The notes below the pieces were generated by a model that had not been told where the DNA came from, did no database searches, and saw only the letters and a program-made list of their open reading frames with translations. The position numbers and the translations under genes were made by a program. DNA of 64,000 nucleotides from the NCBI RefSeq assembly GCF_023016045.1, contig NZ_JALKAP010000003.1:248001-312000 (forward strand), given 5' to 3'. The DNA is from Marinobacter sp. S6332 (GTDB lineage Bacteria > Pseudomonadota > Gammaproteobacteria > Pseudomonadales > Oleiphilaceae). Below are positions 1-8,890 of the stretch, in pieces (the first letter of the stretch is position 1; the number at the start of each line of letters is the position of its first letter).

Positions 1-1
1 A

Positions 2-643
2 GCACTGCTCACAAGCCCCAAGCTCCTGCTGATGGACGAGCCTTTGTCGGCTCTGGACCAAAGCAGCAAACAGGAGATCATGCCGTATCTGGAGGCCCTG
101 CGGGATAACCTCGCCATCCCCATGCTCTATGTGTCCCACTCTACCGCAGAAGTTGCACGGCTAGCGGACCATATCGTGATGATGGATAAAGGACAGGTAA
201 TTGCTCAGGGGCCATTGCAACAGATTATGGCACGTACAGATCAGCCTTTTGGGCTGGAGGAAGATGCCGGGGTCATTCTCGACGCTACCCTCTCGGAACG
301 TGATGAACGGTGGCATCTGTGCCGGGCTGATTTTGCGGGAGGCCATCTGTGGCTTCGGGCTGATGAGAATCTGGCAATCGGTCAACGAGTCCGCGTGCAG
401 GTGCTGGCAAGGGATATCAGCCTGGCCCTCAGCGAGCAAGCCGATCAGAGCATCCAAAACATCCTGCCCGCAACCATTAATGAAATAGCCACAGAGGTTA
501 GCCCGGGCACTTCTATGGTGAGATTGCTGGCGGGACCAACACCGTTTCTGTCTCGCCTAACCAGCAGAGCGGTGCACAGTCTCGCTCTTGAGCCCGAGCA
601 ACACGTCTGGATGCAGATCAAATCGGTCGCTATTGTTGACTGA
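2..643 (+). CDS. modC: Molybdate ABC transporter ATP-binding protein ModC (5' truncated by window edge)
   Basis: This is the ATPase subunit that drives molybdate import through the ModAB system at the inner membrane. The frame is open from the window edge, so the N-terminus with the Walker A motif lies outside. Seen here are the Walker B/D-loop stretch LLLMDEPLSALD and the switch histidine in YVSHSTAEV. The C-terminal half is a MOP/TOBE-type regulatory domain ending QIKSVAIVD, which closely resembles the E. coli ModC end (QIKSVSI). That terminal domain separates ModC from most other importer ATPases. The stop is TGA at 641-643. The gene converges on crp, and modAB should lie upstream, outside the window. 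Confidence 0.88.
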   Translation, partial: ALLTSPKLLLMDEPLSALDQSSKQEIMPYLEALRDNLAIPMLYVSHSTAEVARLADHIVMMDKGQVIAQGPLQQIMARTDQPFGLEEDAGVILDATLSERDERWHLCRADFAGGHLWLRADENLAIGQRVRVQVLARDISLALSEQADQSIQNILPATINEIATEVSPGTSMVRLLAGPTPFLSRLTSRAVHSLALEPEQHVWMQIKSVAIVD

Positions 644-683
644 CTAAGCAGACCTGCACCGGCTCAACGTGAAGCAGGCTTAT

Positions 684-1325
684 TCAGCGGGTTCCGTAAA
701 CCACCATCGTTTTGCCTTTTACCATCACAAGCCCTTGATCTTCCAACGTCTTTAGCACCCGGCCAACCATCTCTCGGGAGCAGCCAACGATACGGCCGAT
801 TTCCTGTCTGGTGATCTTGATCTGCATGCCATCCGGATGTGTCATGGCGTCTGGTTCTTTGCACAAGTCCAGCAAGGTGCGGGCAACCCGGCCAGTAACG
901 TCCAGAAATGCCAAATCGCCAACTTTGCGAGTGGTCTGGCGTAGCCGTGAAGCCATTTGCTCGCCAATAAAGTAGAGAACTCCGAGATCCTGCTGGGCAA
1001 TTTCCCGGAATTTCGGGTAGCTGATTTCAGCCACTTCACATTCGGTTTTTGCCTTTACCCAGGCACTGCGGGAATCCATGTTGTCGAACAGACCCATCTC
1101 GCCGAAAAAGTCTCCAGCATTGAGGTAAGCCATGATCATCTCACGGCCATCGTCGTCTTCGATGATAACCGTCACGGACCCCTTTACGATGTAAAAGAGG
1201 GAGTCACTTTTGTCACCGGCATAAATAATAGTGCTCTTGGCCGGATACCGGCGGCGGTGACACTGCGATAGAAAATAGTCGAGATGCTTGGTTTTCTGCT
1301 CAACTGGATTGACGATAGTGGCCAT
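684..1325 (-). CDS. crp: cAMP-activated global transcriptional regulator CRP/Vfr
   Basis: This is a 213-residue CRP-family activator, the usual length for CRP/Vfr. The cyclic-nucleotide domain occupies about residues 20-115. The phosphate-binding cassette is intact, with GE at 75-76 and RS at 86-87, and TT at 131-132 matches the cAMP-contacting Thr/Ser of E. coli CRP. The C-terminal helix-turn-helix is at about 172-195 ([19 protein letters not shown]), and the end [10 protein letters not shown] is nearly identical to E. coli CRP. The next gene, divergent at 1594, is yhfA, an arrangement shared with E. coli. Because the cAMP-contact residues are kept, I call it CRP rather than an FNR-like or CLP-like relative. 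Confidence 0.96.
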   Translation of the reverse strand: MATIVNPVEQKTKHLDYFLSQCHRRRYPAKSTIIYAGDKSDSLFYIVKGSVTVIIEDDDGREMIMAYLNAGDFFGEMGLFDNMDSRSAWVKAKTECEVAEISYPKFREIAQQDLGVLYFIGEQMASRLRQTTRKVGDLAFLDVTGRVARTLLDLCKEPDAMTHPDGMQIKITRQEIGRIVGCSREMVGRVLKTLEDQGLVMVKGKTMVVYGTR

Positions 1326-1593
1326 AGTGCGAGTCGTGCCTCCTAAAATACTGGCGGGATCCGATGCTTGTTGTTCACCCGGCTTTCCCTGCGGGTTCGC
1401 TAATTTTTGCTACAAAACAGAACAACTTATAGCAAGAAGACCTTCGTCGAGCAACAGCTAACCGTATACAGGATGCATCTAGGGCACGTAGCGCCAACTG
1501 CCAGACAAGATCGGTTGTGCTAGCATTCTGATCCTTCAGGTTATTTCCGGTCGGGCTAATACCCGCTTATTGTGCAACAGGAGAGCACCCTTT

Positions 1594-2016
1594 ATGAAAG
1601 CAAGAGTAGACTGGACAGGCAATGCCAGCTTCCGGGCCACCAGTGGCACTGGGCACTCTGTGCAACTGGACGGCCCGCCCGACCATGGTGGCGAGAACCT
1701 CGGCCCCCGCCCGATGGAAATGCTGCTCATGGGTCTTGGAGGCTGCTCTTCATTTGATGTAATGAGCATTCTGAAAAAGAGCCGCCAAGACGTTACTGCT
1801 TGTCACGCAGAGCTGGAAGCAGAGCGAGCGGATGCCGTGCCATCGGTGTTTACCAAGATCCACCTGCACTTTGTAGTGACCGGCCGCGATCTCAAGGAAA
1901 ATCAGGTAAAGCGTGCGGTTAGCTTGTCTGCCGAAAAATACTGCTCGGCTTCAATCATGCTTGAAAAAGCCGGTGTGGAAATCACCCACAGTCATGAAAT
2001 CCGCAGCGCGGAATAA
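1594..2016 (+). CDS. yhfA: OsmC family protein, YhfA type
   Basis: This is a 140-residue OsmC-fold protein. Family members use a cysteine pair for peroxide or disulfide chemistry, but the substrate of YhfA-type proteins is unclear. The two cysteines are at 51 (GLGGCSSFD) and 117 (SAEKYCSAS). The sequence is very close to E. coli YhfA, including PMEMLLM, SRQDV and HFVVTGRDLK. I start at the ATG at 1594 because a GGAG-type ribosome site lies about 10 bases upstream at 1579-1583; an in-frame TTG at 1570 would extend it by eight residues. It is divergent from crp across a 268-bp gap. This crp-yhfA pairing is ancient and also found in enterobacteria. Confidence 0.9.
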   Translation: MKARVDWTGNASFRATSGTGHSVQLDGPPDHGGENLGPRPMEMLLMGLGGCSSFDVMSILKKSRQDVTACHAELEAERADAVPSVFTKIHLHFVVTGRDLKENQVKRAVSLSAEKYCSASIMLEKAGVEITHSHEIRSAE

Positions 2017-2187
2017 CCTATATCTTCAACGACTATTCAACGCCCCCCGCTGTGTGCATAATACCGCCCTTTCTCCGCCGGTCTGCGCAAAAGGTGAACA
2101 ACCTGATCAGTCTTCGGTGGCGGCCTACGCAGAGCGCACAATTGCCGCTCTGCTGTCATTCATCTCCATAAATCGGAGGGGCTGAGC

Positions 2188-2982
2188 ATGGAACCAAAAC
2201 TCCAGTTGCACGGTTTCAACAACCTGACCAAATCTCTAAGCTTCAATATTTACGACATCTGTTATGCGCAGACTGAAGAGCAGCGTGAAGGCTATATTGA
2301 TTACATCGATGAGATGTATAACGCAGAGCGTCTTACCCAGATCTTGACTGATGTGGTCAAAATTATCGGCGCCAACGTTCTTAACATCGCCCGCCAAGAT
2401 TATGAGCCCCACGGCGCGTCGGTTACCATGCTCATCGCCGAGCATGAACTAACCAGTGGCGAGGAACCAGACAACGAAGAATCCCCCGGCCCGCTACCCG
2501 ATACCATCGTGGCTCACTTGGACAAGAGCCATGTGACCGTGCACACCTATCCGGAAAGCCATCCTCACGAGGGCATCAGCACCTTCCGGGCAGACATTGA
2601 CGTGTCCACCTGCGGATTGATCTCGCCTTTGAAGGTGTTGAACTACCTGATTCACAGCTTTGACTCTGACGTGGTTACCGTTGACTACCGTGTGCGCGGC
2701 TTTACCCGCGATGTCGACGGCACCAAGCATTACATTGACCACGATATCAACTCGATTCAGAACTATCTAACCGAAGATACGCAAAACGCCTATCAGATGA
2801 TCGATGTGAACGTTTATCAGGAAAACCTTTTTCATACCAAGATGATGGTGAAAGAGTTTAATCTGGATAACCACGTTTTTGGTGAAAATGCCGAAGATCT
2901 GGACCCTGAAATTGCTCAGTCTATTGAAGAGCGCCTAAAGCGCGAAAAACTGGAGATATTCTACTCCCGCAACATGAAGTAA
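2188..2982 (+). CDS. speD: S-adenosylmethionine decarboxylase proenzyme, SpeD class 1A
   Basis: The enzyme decarboxylates S-adenosylmethionine to supply the aminopropyl donor for spermidine. It is made as a proenzyme that cuts itself to create a pyruvoyl cofactor. The 264-residue length matches the E. coli form. The processing site is seen as Lys113-Ser114 in [16 protein letters not shown], followed by the conserved [17 protein letters not shown] and [12 protein letters not shown] strong GGAGGG ribosome site at 2175-2180 sits before the ATG at 2188. It lies downstream of yhfA on the same strand (171-bp gap) and converges with prkB. In E. coli prkB and yhfA are direct neighbours, so speD appears inserted into that ancestral block. 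Confidence 0.96.
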   Translation: MEPKLQLHGFNNLTKSLSFNIYDICYAQTEEQREGYIDYIDEMYNAERLTQILTDVVKIIGANVLNIARQDYEPHGASVTMLIAEHELTSGEEPDNEESPGPLPDTIVAHLDKSHVTVHTYPESHPHEGISTFRADIDVSTCGLISPLKVLNYLIHSFDSDVVTVDYRVRGFTRDVDGTKHYIDHDINSIQNYLTEDTQNAYQMIDVNVYQENLFHTKMMVKEFNLDNHVFGENAEDLDPEIAQSIEERLKREKLEIFYSRNMK

Positions 2983-3012
2983 AGATTACCCGGTAAAGGG
3001 AGCCAACAAAGC

Positions 3013-3879
3013 TCAGGCAAACGATTTTTGGGCAATCAGGCGCTGCACCATGGGCCTCACTATCAGATCCATGGCCAGCGCCATTTTTGTGCCCGGAATA
3101 ACCAGAGTGTCATGACGGGAAAGCGTGCTGTTCTGTATTGCTTGCAGCAAGTAAGCAAAATCCACTTCTGAGGCGTCCCGAAACCGAATCACCAGCATGC
3201 TCTCATCTTCAGTAGGTACGTCCCGAACAACAAAGGGGTTGGACGTGTCTACAAGCGGGATGCGCTGGAAGTTAATATGGGTGTGCGAAAACTGCGGCAC
3301 TATATCGTGAACGTAATCGTCCATACGATTGATGATGGTGGCGACCACGGCTTCCTGACTGTAACCGCGCTGGTGGGTGTCGCGATGTATTTTCTGAATC
3401 CACTCCAGATTAACGATGGGCACTACACCAATGAGCAAGTCAACATACTGGGCAATGTTGTACGCCTCACTCACAACCGCTCCATGTAGCCCTTCATAAA
3501 ACAGTATGTCTGTGTCGGGCTGCAAAGAGCCCCAGGCAGTGAATGTGCCTGGCTTATGGCCCTCAGCCTGTAGTTCGCGATCTTCGTCATGAACATACTG
3601 ACGGTACCGGCCATTCCCGGTTTGGCCATAGTCGTAAAATAACGCTTCCAGTTTATCTATGTGGTTGGCGGCAAGCGCGAAGTGGTTACGCTCACCAAAC
3701 TGGCCCTTGGCGGCCAGACGTGCCATTTGCTCGCGGTTATACCGGTGAAAGCTGTCACCACTCACCATGGCCGCTGAGAGCCCTTCGTTCGCAAACATGC
3801 GCCGAAAAATCTGTCCTGTGGTGCTTGTGCCAGCGCCAGACGAGCCGGTGACCGCAATAATAGGGTGTCGTTTTGACAT
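3013..3879 (-). CDS. prkB: Phosphoribulokinase-family protein PrkB
   Basis: This is a 288-residue P-loop kinase of the bacterial phosphoribulokinase/uridine kinase superfamily, class I form, close in length and sequence to E. coli PrkB. The Walker A motif GSSGAGTS is at residues 12-19. It is followed by SGDSFHRYNR, and FYEGLHGAVV is the catalytic-base segment. No Calvin-cycle gene lies nearby, and E. coli PrkB has no proven role in carbon fixation, so the physiological substrate is unknown. The 40-bp gap to the large GGDEF/EAL gene upstream suggests they may be co-transcribed leftward. Its place near yhfA and crp repeats the enterobacterial cluster. Confidence 0.9.
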   Translation of the reverse strand: MSKRHPIIAVTGSSGAGTSTTGQIFRRMFANEGLSAAMVSGDSFHRYNREQMARLAAKGQFGERNHFALAANHIDKLEALFYDYGQTGNGRYRQYVHDEDRELQAEGHKPGTFTAWGSLQPDTDILFYEGLHGAVVSEAYNIAQYVDLLIGVVPIVNLEWIQKIHRDTHQRGYSQEAVVATIINRMDDYVHDIVPQFSHTHINFQRIPLVDTSNPFVVRDVPTEDESMLVIRFRDASEVDFAYLLQAIQNSTLSRHDTLVIPGTKMALAMDLIVRPMVQRLIAQKSFA

Positions 3880-3918
3880 AGCTGAGGTGCGCCAGAGGTT
3901 GAATAGAAACGAGAAACG

Positions 3919-6900
3919 TCAGGTAAGACTGTCGAGCGACCGGGGCTTCTCAATCACAAATCCCTGCGCGTAATCCACCCCAAGCTGCCTTAGTGTATCC
4001 AGAACCGCACGTGATTCAACCTGACTAGCGATCACTTCCCTGTCCATATAGTGCGCCATATCGACCATAGACTGCACCATGGCACGGTCGGTTTCACTGG
4101 TATTAAGTTGGCCAGTGAATGCGCTGTCGATCTTGATCAAATCCACAGGCAGCGAACGCATGAATTCAAACGAACTGGGGCCACTTCCGAAGTTCCCGAG
4201 GCAGAACCGACAGCCAAGCTCTTTCATCTCGATAATAAAGTCAGCCACTGCCTGTACATCATTAATAGCCGAAGCTTCGGTTACTTCAAACCAAAGGCGT
4301 TCGATGGGCGCGTCTTTTTCACTGAGCTTTTCGTAAATGTATTCCAGCAACGATTGATCATTCAAGGAGTAACCCGAGAGGTTGATACACACCCCACCCA
4401 GTTGACGCGGGTCTGGCGCCTGCACCCGCAACCAGTCCAGCATGTGCCCAACCACCCAGTGATCAACGGCCTGCATGCGATCATAGCGCTCCGCCATACG
4501 AACAAAGTCACGACCGGTAATAAGTGTTCCGGCATCATCGTACATGCTGATCAGCACTTCATATTGGGCTGCCATTTTCGTCCGGCCGTGCAGCGGGATA
4601 ATCTTCTGGCAGCGCAACAGCATGCGCTCTTCGTCCAGATCACCGAGGCTGGCAACCTTGGCCGCTATCTGCTCTTGGCGGGCCTGATCTCCGGGGTTAA
4701 GGGTGTACTCTGCCAGCTTGCCAAGACCTTTCGTACGGGCATCACTTAATGCCTGCTCAGACGCCCTTAACCAGAGTTCAGCACTGATTAAGCCCGGCAA
4801 CTCCGGCACCACACCAACACAAGCAGACAGCTGGTAATGACGCCCCCCATAAACAAATTCTGCATCTTCTACAGCAGCAATCAGGTCCTGGGCCGCGCCT
4901 CTTGCGTTCTCAGACGGTACCAACATACCAAACTCGTTACCCGCCAGCCGCGCAAGAGGCATACCGTCTCCTACGTGGTTGCGCAATAGGTCGGCCACAC
5001 GTTTGAGTGCATCGTCACCAGCCTGATAGCCGGCAGTATCATTCAACAAGCGAAACTTGCGCAGATCCAACCTAAGCAGCGACCGCTCGTCTTCACGTCG
5101 GGCCAACTGCTGGTCTAGCATGCGCTCAAACTCGCGACGACTCAGAAGGCCTGTCAGTTCGTCATGGGTGGATGCCCAAGACAACTGGTCATAAACCTTA
5201 CGCACCATGCGGTCGATACTCTCATCCACTAGGGGCCGCTCGTACTGGCTGTCCGGTACGATTATTCCTTTGCGCATCTGGCGGGCCAGAGCATCAAGCT
5301 CGACCTCTACAACCCGCATGCCCTGATGGTTCACGAAAACAAAACGGGTAAAGCCGCGCGCTACCCAAACCAGTCTAATGTACTGGGGCTCGTCAGGTTT
5401 TGTTTGATCCCGTAACCAGTCGCCCGTGCGCAATCTTTGGGCACGATTGATCCAGCGCTGCAAGCTGCGTTGTTCACGCTCAGAAAGCGACTTTTTAAGA
5501 TCCTCAACGGGTTGAACTTTGGGAACTTCCACCATTTCTGGTGGGCTATCGGGGCTACGCACCAAAAATCGTTTCAGTTCGTCTCGTATCTGGGACGAAG
5601 GCATGTGGTTGCTGGAAATAGACGCCAGACCATCCTGAATCATCCGGAGCAATTCCGGTAGATTCACGGCAATGTCCCGGTCTTCTGCAAACGCCAGCAA
5701 GGAGTCAACAACCGCAAGGTAGTCCTGCCAAATCTGGCTATCCGGCCCCTGACGAATCCAAGTTAGCGATAACAAATCCTTCCAGCCGCCCTCCAGCAAG
5801 CTAATAATTGCTTTCGGGACTTTTCGCCCCTCCAGCCTCCGGTTCAGCACCTCCGCCACGGCGGTTTTGGACTCGGCAACCTTTTGGGCGCCTTCAGCAG
5901 CCGCGGTTACGCGCTCGACATTGCGGCGATACACCAGATTCTGGCGATCAATAAGGCCATCGAGTTCATGGACCGTGTGTTCGAAAACACCGGTATCCTG
6001 TTCAAAGTCGGTGGTGATGCGCTGGATAAGTTCATCCACTTTGCGCTGCACCACTGGGTTCAAACGACCGCCTTTAACGCCCAGTTGGGCCAGCCGATTC
6101 ATAACTCCCCGAACGGGACTATTCTTGTCGTCAAAAAAAGCAGGGTCGCGCATCACCACTTTCAAAACCGGCACTTCAAGCTGGCGCATCCGCTCCTGAG
6201 CGTAATCACTGAGCTTCGGGCTCTCAGTCACAGAGTTGAAAAACCGATCTACAACATCCAGCGTATCCTGCTGCTCTTCATCGAGTTTTTTTCCGTCTGC
6301 CTCTCGAACTTTTTCTACAACACGCTCCCGCAGCGGAATAACATTGCTCTTGGTACTAGCTGGCTCTGTTTGCAGTTGCTGTAGCTCGCGCTGCAGCTCA
6401 CCGGGAGACATGGGCCGTGCATTGGCGGCAAAAGGAGCAGGCTCTGCCTTACCCCGTGTTGCGCGGTTGGCCGCAAGTGTCCCAAGTAGACTGCGCACGG
6501 TGGCAAAGGCTGTTTGGGCAGCCTGAGCATAGCCTCGAAACTCGCTTCCGGAGCGATTTTTTCCTACGCTAGTATCAGTAGGCGGCGGTGGCGTGTCGTT
6601 AGCGTTAGCCCGCTCCACGCTCTGCTGGCTCGCGCGTTTAACCTCATCAGGACGCGGCGTTTGCTTGCTTATTTTCGGCTCTGGTTTGCTCGGAGTGGTG
6701 CCGACGGTCTGCTCACTCAGGTACTTGCTTAGATCAAGATCTGGCAGCACCCCGTGGCGGATCAGAATGTTGTTTAGCTCGTTATAAAGCGGCCCAAGGT
6801 GCTGCAGAACAGATTTTTCAAACACCTTCAGGCAAATCTTCTCAACATCTCTGGAAGCTTTCAGTTGGCTCAGACCGGCATGGAAAGACTCACACACTAA

Positions 6901-7698
6901 TGATGGCCCAAGAGGGTTATGATGCCCGGTGGCATTGGCAATACCCAACTTGTCTAAGCGCAGCTTAAGCTGCAGGAGATCCTTACGGTATTGGGTGTCA
7001 GCTTTGGTGACCATTACCCGAATAGTCAGCCAATCTTCAAACTCGCCTTTGTCGACGACAGAGAGCTCTGAACCGGGGAAACCTTTGGGGGCTGGCTTGA
7101 GGGGCGATTCGAGACTGCGGGCGATTTGGTGCCAGATGACCCGCTGCCGAGCCTGAACCTGACCCGAAAAGTCCATTAGTTCGTTTGCCTGCTGATCGTT
7201 CGTGGCTTTCTGTGCAGCCGTCTTCAGAGCTTCGGCCATTTGCACGAAACAGGCGTCCATAAGTGGTTCGATATGCTGAACAACGGCTCGCGCAGATTGA
7301 TGGAGGACAAACTGGACCCGCTCACTCGGGGCGCGTAAGGAAGCCCGTTCTTGCCCACCGGAGCCTCCGCACTGCTGCAGCATAGATGCAACAGCTTCGG
7401 GATTGTTGCGGGTAAAATTCACACCCATAGCACCGTCGATGCGCCGAACAACACTCACGTGAAGCTCATGCCGCCGCTTTCCATCCAGATCCCGGAAGCG
7501 CACGATTAACTCGGAGGGATTAGTGGTAGCAAAGGCTCGGTCAAGCTTGCGGGAGGTTTCACCGGAGTAGCGGACAAACAAGCCCTCCGGACAAAAATCC
7601 GCCACTTGGCACGGCCAAGATTCACCTGTGCCCAGATCAATCTGGGCGGCAAGCTTGATAGGTTTGCGGGGGCTGCTTCGACGTTCTCTCGGATCCAT
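3919..7698 (-). CDS. Large DUF1631 protein with PilZ-like N-terminus and degenerate GGDEF and EAL domains
   Basis: This 1259-residue protein lacks signal peptide or membrane segments and is probably cytoplasmic. Residues 1-100 look PilZ-like: RRSSPR offers an RxxxR motif at 7-11, and DFCPEG resembles DxSxxG with Cys for Ser. About residues 110-800 fit the poorly understood DUF1631 family. A GGDEF-fold domain follows (THDELTGLLSRREF onward), but the signature near residue 917 is AGNEF. In the EAL domain the motif near 1046 reads EVLIS in place of EALIR, and the metal-binding DDFGSG is GNFGSG. Both catalytic centres therefore look dead. I infer a c-di-GMP-responsive scaffold rather than an enzyme. 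It starts at the ATG at 7698, 115 bp from the divergent lipoprotein gene. Confidence 0.85.
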   Translation of the reverse strand: MDPRERRSSPRKPIKLAAQIDLGTGESWPCQVADFCPEGLFVRYSGETSRKLDRAFATTNPSELIVRFRDLDGKRRHELHVSVVRRIDGAMGVNFTRNNPEAVASMLQQCGGSGGQERASLRAPSERVQFVLHQSARAVVQHIEPLMDACFVQMAEALKTAAQKATNDQQANELMDFSGQVQARQRVIWHQIARSLESPLKPAPKGFPGSELSVVDKGEFEDWLTIRVMVTKADTQYRKDLLQLKLRLDKLGIANATGHHNPLGPSLVCESFHAGLSQLKASRDVEKICLKVFEKSVLQHLGPLYNELNNILIRHGVLPDLDLSKYLSEQTVGTTPSKPEPKISKQTPRPDEVKRASQQSVERANANDTPPPPTDTSVGKNRSGSEFRGYAQAAQTAFATVRSLLGTLAANRATRGKAEPAPFAANARPMSPGELQRELQQLQTEPASTKSNVIPLRERVVEKVREADGKKLDEEQQDTLDVVDRFFNSVTESPKLSDYAQERMRQLEVPVLKVVMRDPAFFDDKNSPVRGVMNRLAQLGVKGGRLNPVVQRKVDELIQRITTDFEQDTGVFEHTVHELDGLIDRQNLVYRRNVERVTAAAEGAQKVAESKTAVAEVLNRRLEGRKVPKAIISLLEGGWKDLLSLTWIRQGPDSQIWQDYLAVVDSLLAFAEDRDIAVNLPELLRMIQDGLASISSNHMPSSQIRDELKRFLVRSPDSPPEMVEVPKVQPVEDLKKSLSEREQRSLQRWINRAQRLRTGDWLRDQTKPDEPQYIRLVWVARGFTRFVFVNHQGMRVVEVELDALARQMRKGIIVPDSQYERPLVDESIDRMVRKVYDQLSWASTHDELTGLLSRREFERMLDQQLARREDERSLLRLDLRKFRLLNDTAGYQAGDDALKRVADLLRNHVGDGMPLARLAGNEFGMLVPSENARGAAQDLIAAVEDAEFVYGGRHYQLSACVGVVPELPGLISAELWLRASEQALSDARTKGLGKLAEYTLNPGDQARQEQIAAKVASLGDLDEERMLLRCQKIIPLHGRTKMAAQYEVLISMYDDAGTLITGRDFVRMAERYDRMQAVDHWVVGHMLDWLRVQAPDPRQLGGVCINLSGYSLNDQSLLEYIYEKLSEKDAPIERLWFEVTEASAINDVQAVADFIIEMKELGCRFCLGNFGSGPSSFEFMRSLPVDLIKIDSAFTGQLNTSETDRAMVQSMVDMAHYMDREVIASQVESRAVLDTLRQLGVDYAQGFVIEKPRSLDSLT

Positions 7699-7813
7699 GG
7701 ATTACCTGATGCTGCGCAAAGCCGGAGTATTAATAAGCTTATAATTCAAACCATAAGTGTACTATAGCGACCCATCGCAGACACACTATCCGCAAAGCTA
7801 TAACATCGTACCT

Positions 7814-8890
7814 ATGAAACAGCTTAGTCAGATCTATACGGTTTTACTACTGGTGGCACTACTGAGTGGCTGTACGACTTTCAGCTACTATTCTCAGGCC
7901 ATTCGCGGCCACTTGGCTTTGACTATAGCCGGTAAACCGGTAGACAGCTTTATCAACAGCGAAGACACTTCACCAGAGCTCCGTGACAAGCTGATTCTTT
8001 CCCGACAAGCCCTGCAGTTTGCAAATGAGCACTTGGGGCTATCGCCCGGGGATACCTTTACAGACTACTTGGTTCTTGAGCAGCCCTGGGTTGTGGTTAA
8101 TCTTGTTGCCGTGCCCGAATTCTCCTTGCAACCGCATCAATGGTGCTACCCGATACTGGGGTGTCAGGCCTATCGCGGGTACTTCCACCTTGAGGATGCT
8201 CAAAAAGAAGAAGCGAAGTTTCGTGCTCAAGGCTACGACACTTTCCTTGGTGGCGTTACTGCCTACTCAACGCTGGGCTGGTTTGACGACCCACTGCACT
8301 CCGGCTTTACCAATCTTGCCAATGACCGCATGGTGGCTTTAATGTTCCATGAACTGGCACATCAGGTGGTATACATCAAAGGCGATACCACCTTCAACGA
8401 GAGCTTTGCCACCGCCGTCGAACTCGAAGGTTTAAAGCTTTGGCTAACGCAAAAAGGCGACCCGGCAGCCTTTAAGAAGGCATTAATGCGGCTTGAACTC
8501 CGCAACCGCACCCACGCTCTGGTGGCAAATACAAATACTAAACTGGAGCGGCTCTTCCAACAACAAGATGTGCTTTCTGAAGACAGTTTACGCGAGCGCA
8601 AGCAGCACCTTTTTAACGATCTCAATGAAGCCTACGAAAGATTGCTAGCCAGCGAGACCGAGAGCAAAATTGGCCCGTTTGGCCACCCTCCTGTCGACTT
8701 CAACAACGCCCGGGTGGCTCTTTTTACCCAATACAACCAGCAGGTGCCTGCCTTTCGACAATTACTGAAAGAGACCGGGTATGATTTCCCGGCTTTTTAT
8801 CGTGCCGTTGAATCTCTCTCCGAGCAGCCGGAAGCAATTCGCCAGCCAACACTGGACTCCCTATCAGAGCGGTTTGAAGAAAACTTTTGA
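7814..8890 (+). CDS. Predicted lipoprotein aminopeptidase (zinc metallopeptidase, COG4324/PF10023 type)
   Basis: This 358-residue protein is a lipoprotein: MKQLSQIYTVLLLVALLSGC ends in a lipobox with Cys20. The catalytic zinc motif is HELAH at about 179-183, with a downstream Glu in NESFA near 196, a gluzincin-like arrangement. The sequence fits the putative aminopeptidase family, whose substrate is not established. The open frame extends 19 codons upstream to 7757, but the start at 7814 places the signal peptide correctly. Its 3' end overlaps the convergent argA by 27 bases, so the two transcripts are antisense at their tips. I infer an envelope location, with sorting to the outer membrane uncertain. 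Confidence 0.85.
   Translation: MKQLSQIYTVLLLVALLSGCTTFSYYSQAIRGHLALTIAGKPVDSFINSEDTSPELRDKLILSRQALQFANEHLGLSPGDTFTDYLVLEQPWVVVNLVAVPEFSLQPHQWCYPILGCQAYRGYFHLEDAQKEEAKFRAQGYDTFLGGVTAYSTLGWFDDPLHSGFTNLANDRMVALMFHELAHQVVYIKGDTTFNESFATAVELEGLKLWLTQKGDPAAFKKALMRLELRNRTHALVANTNTKLERLFQQQDVLSEDSLRERKQHLFNDLNEAYERLLASETESKIGPFGHPPVDFNNARVALFTQYNQQVPAFRQLLKETGYDFPAFYRAVESLSEQPEAIRQPTLDSLSERFEENF

Noticed and set aside
4051..4749. A 232-codon open frame on the plus strand inside the large GGDEF/EAL gene
   Set aside because: It is antisense to a well-conserved domain, has no ribosome site, and its translation resembles no protein family.
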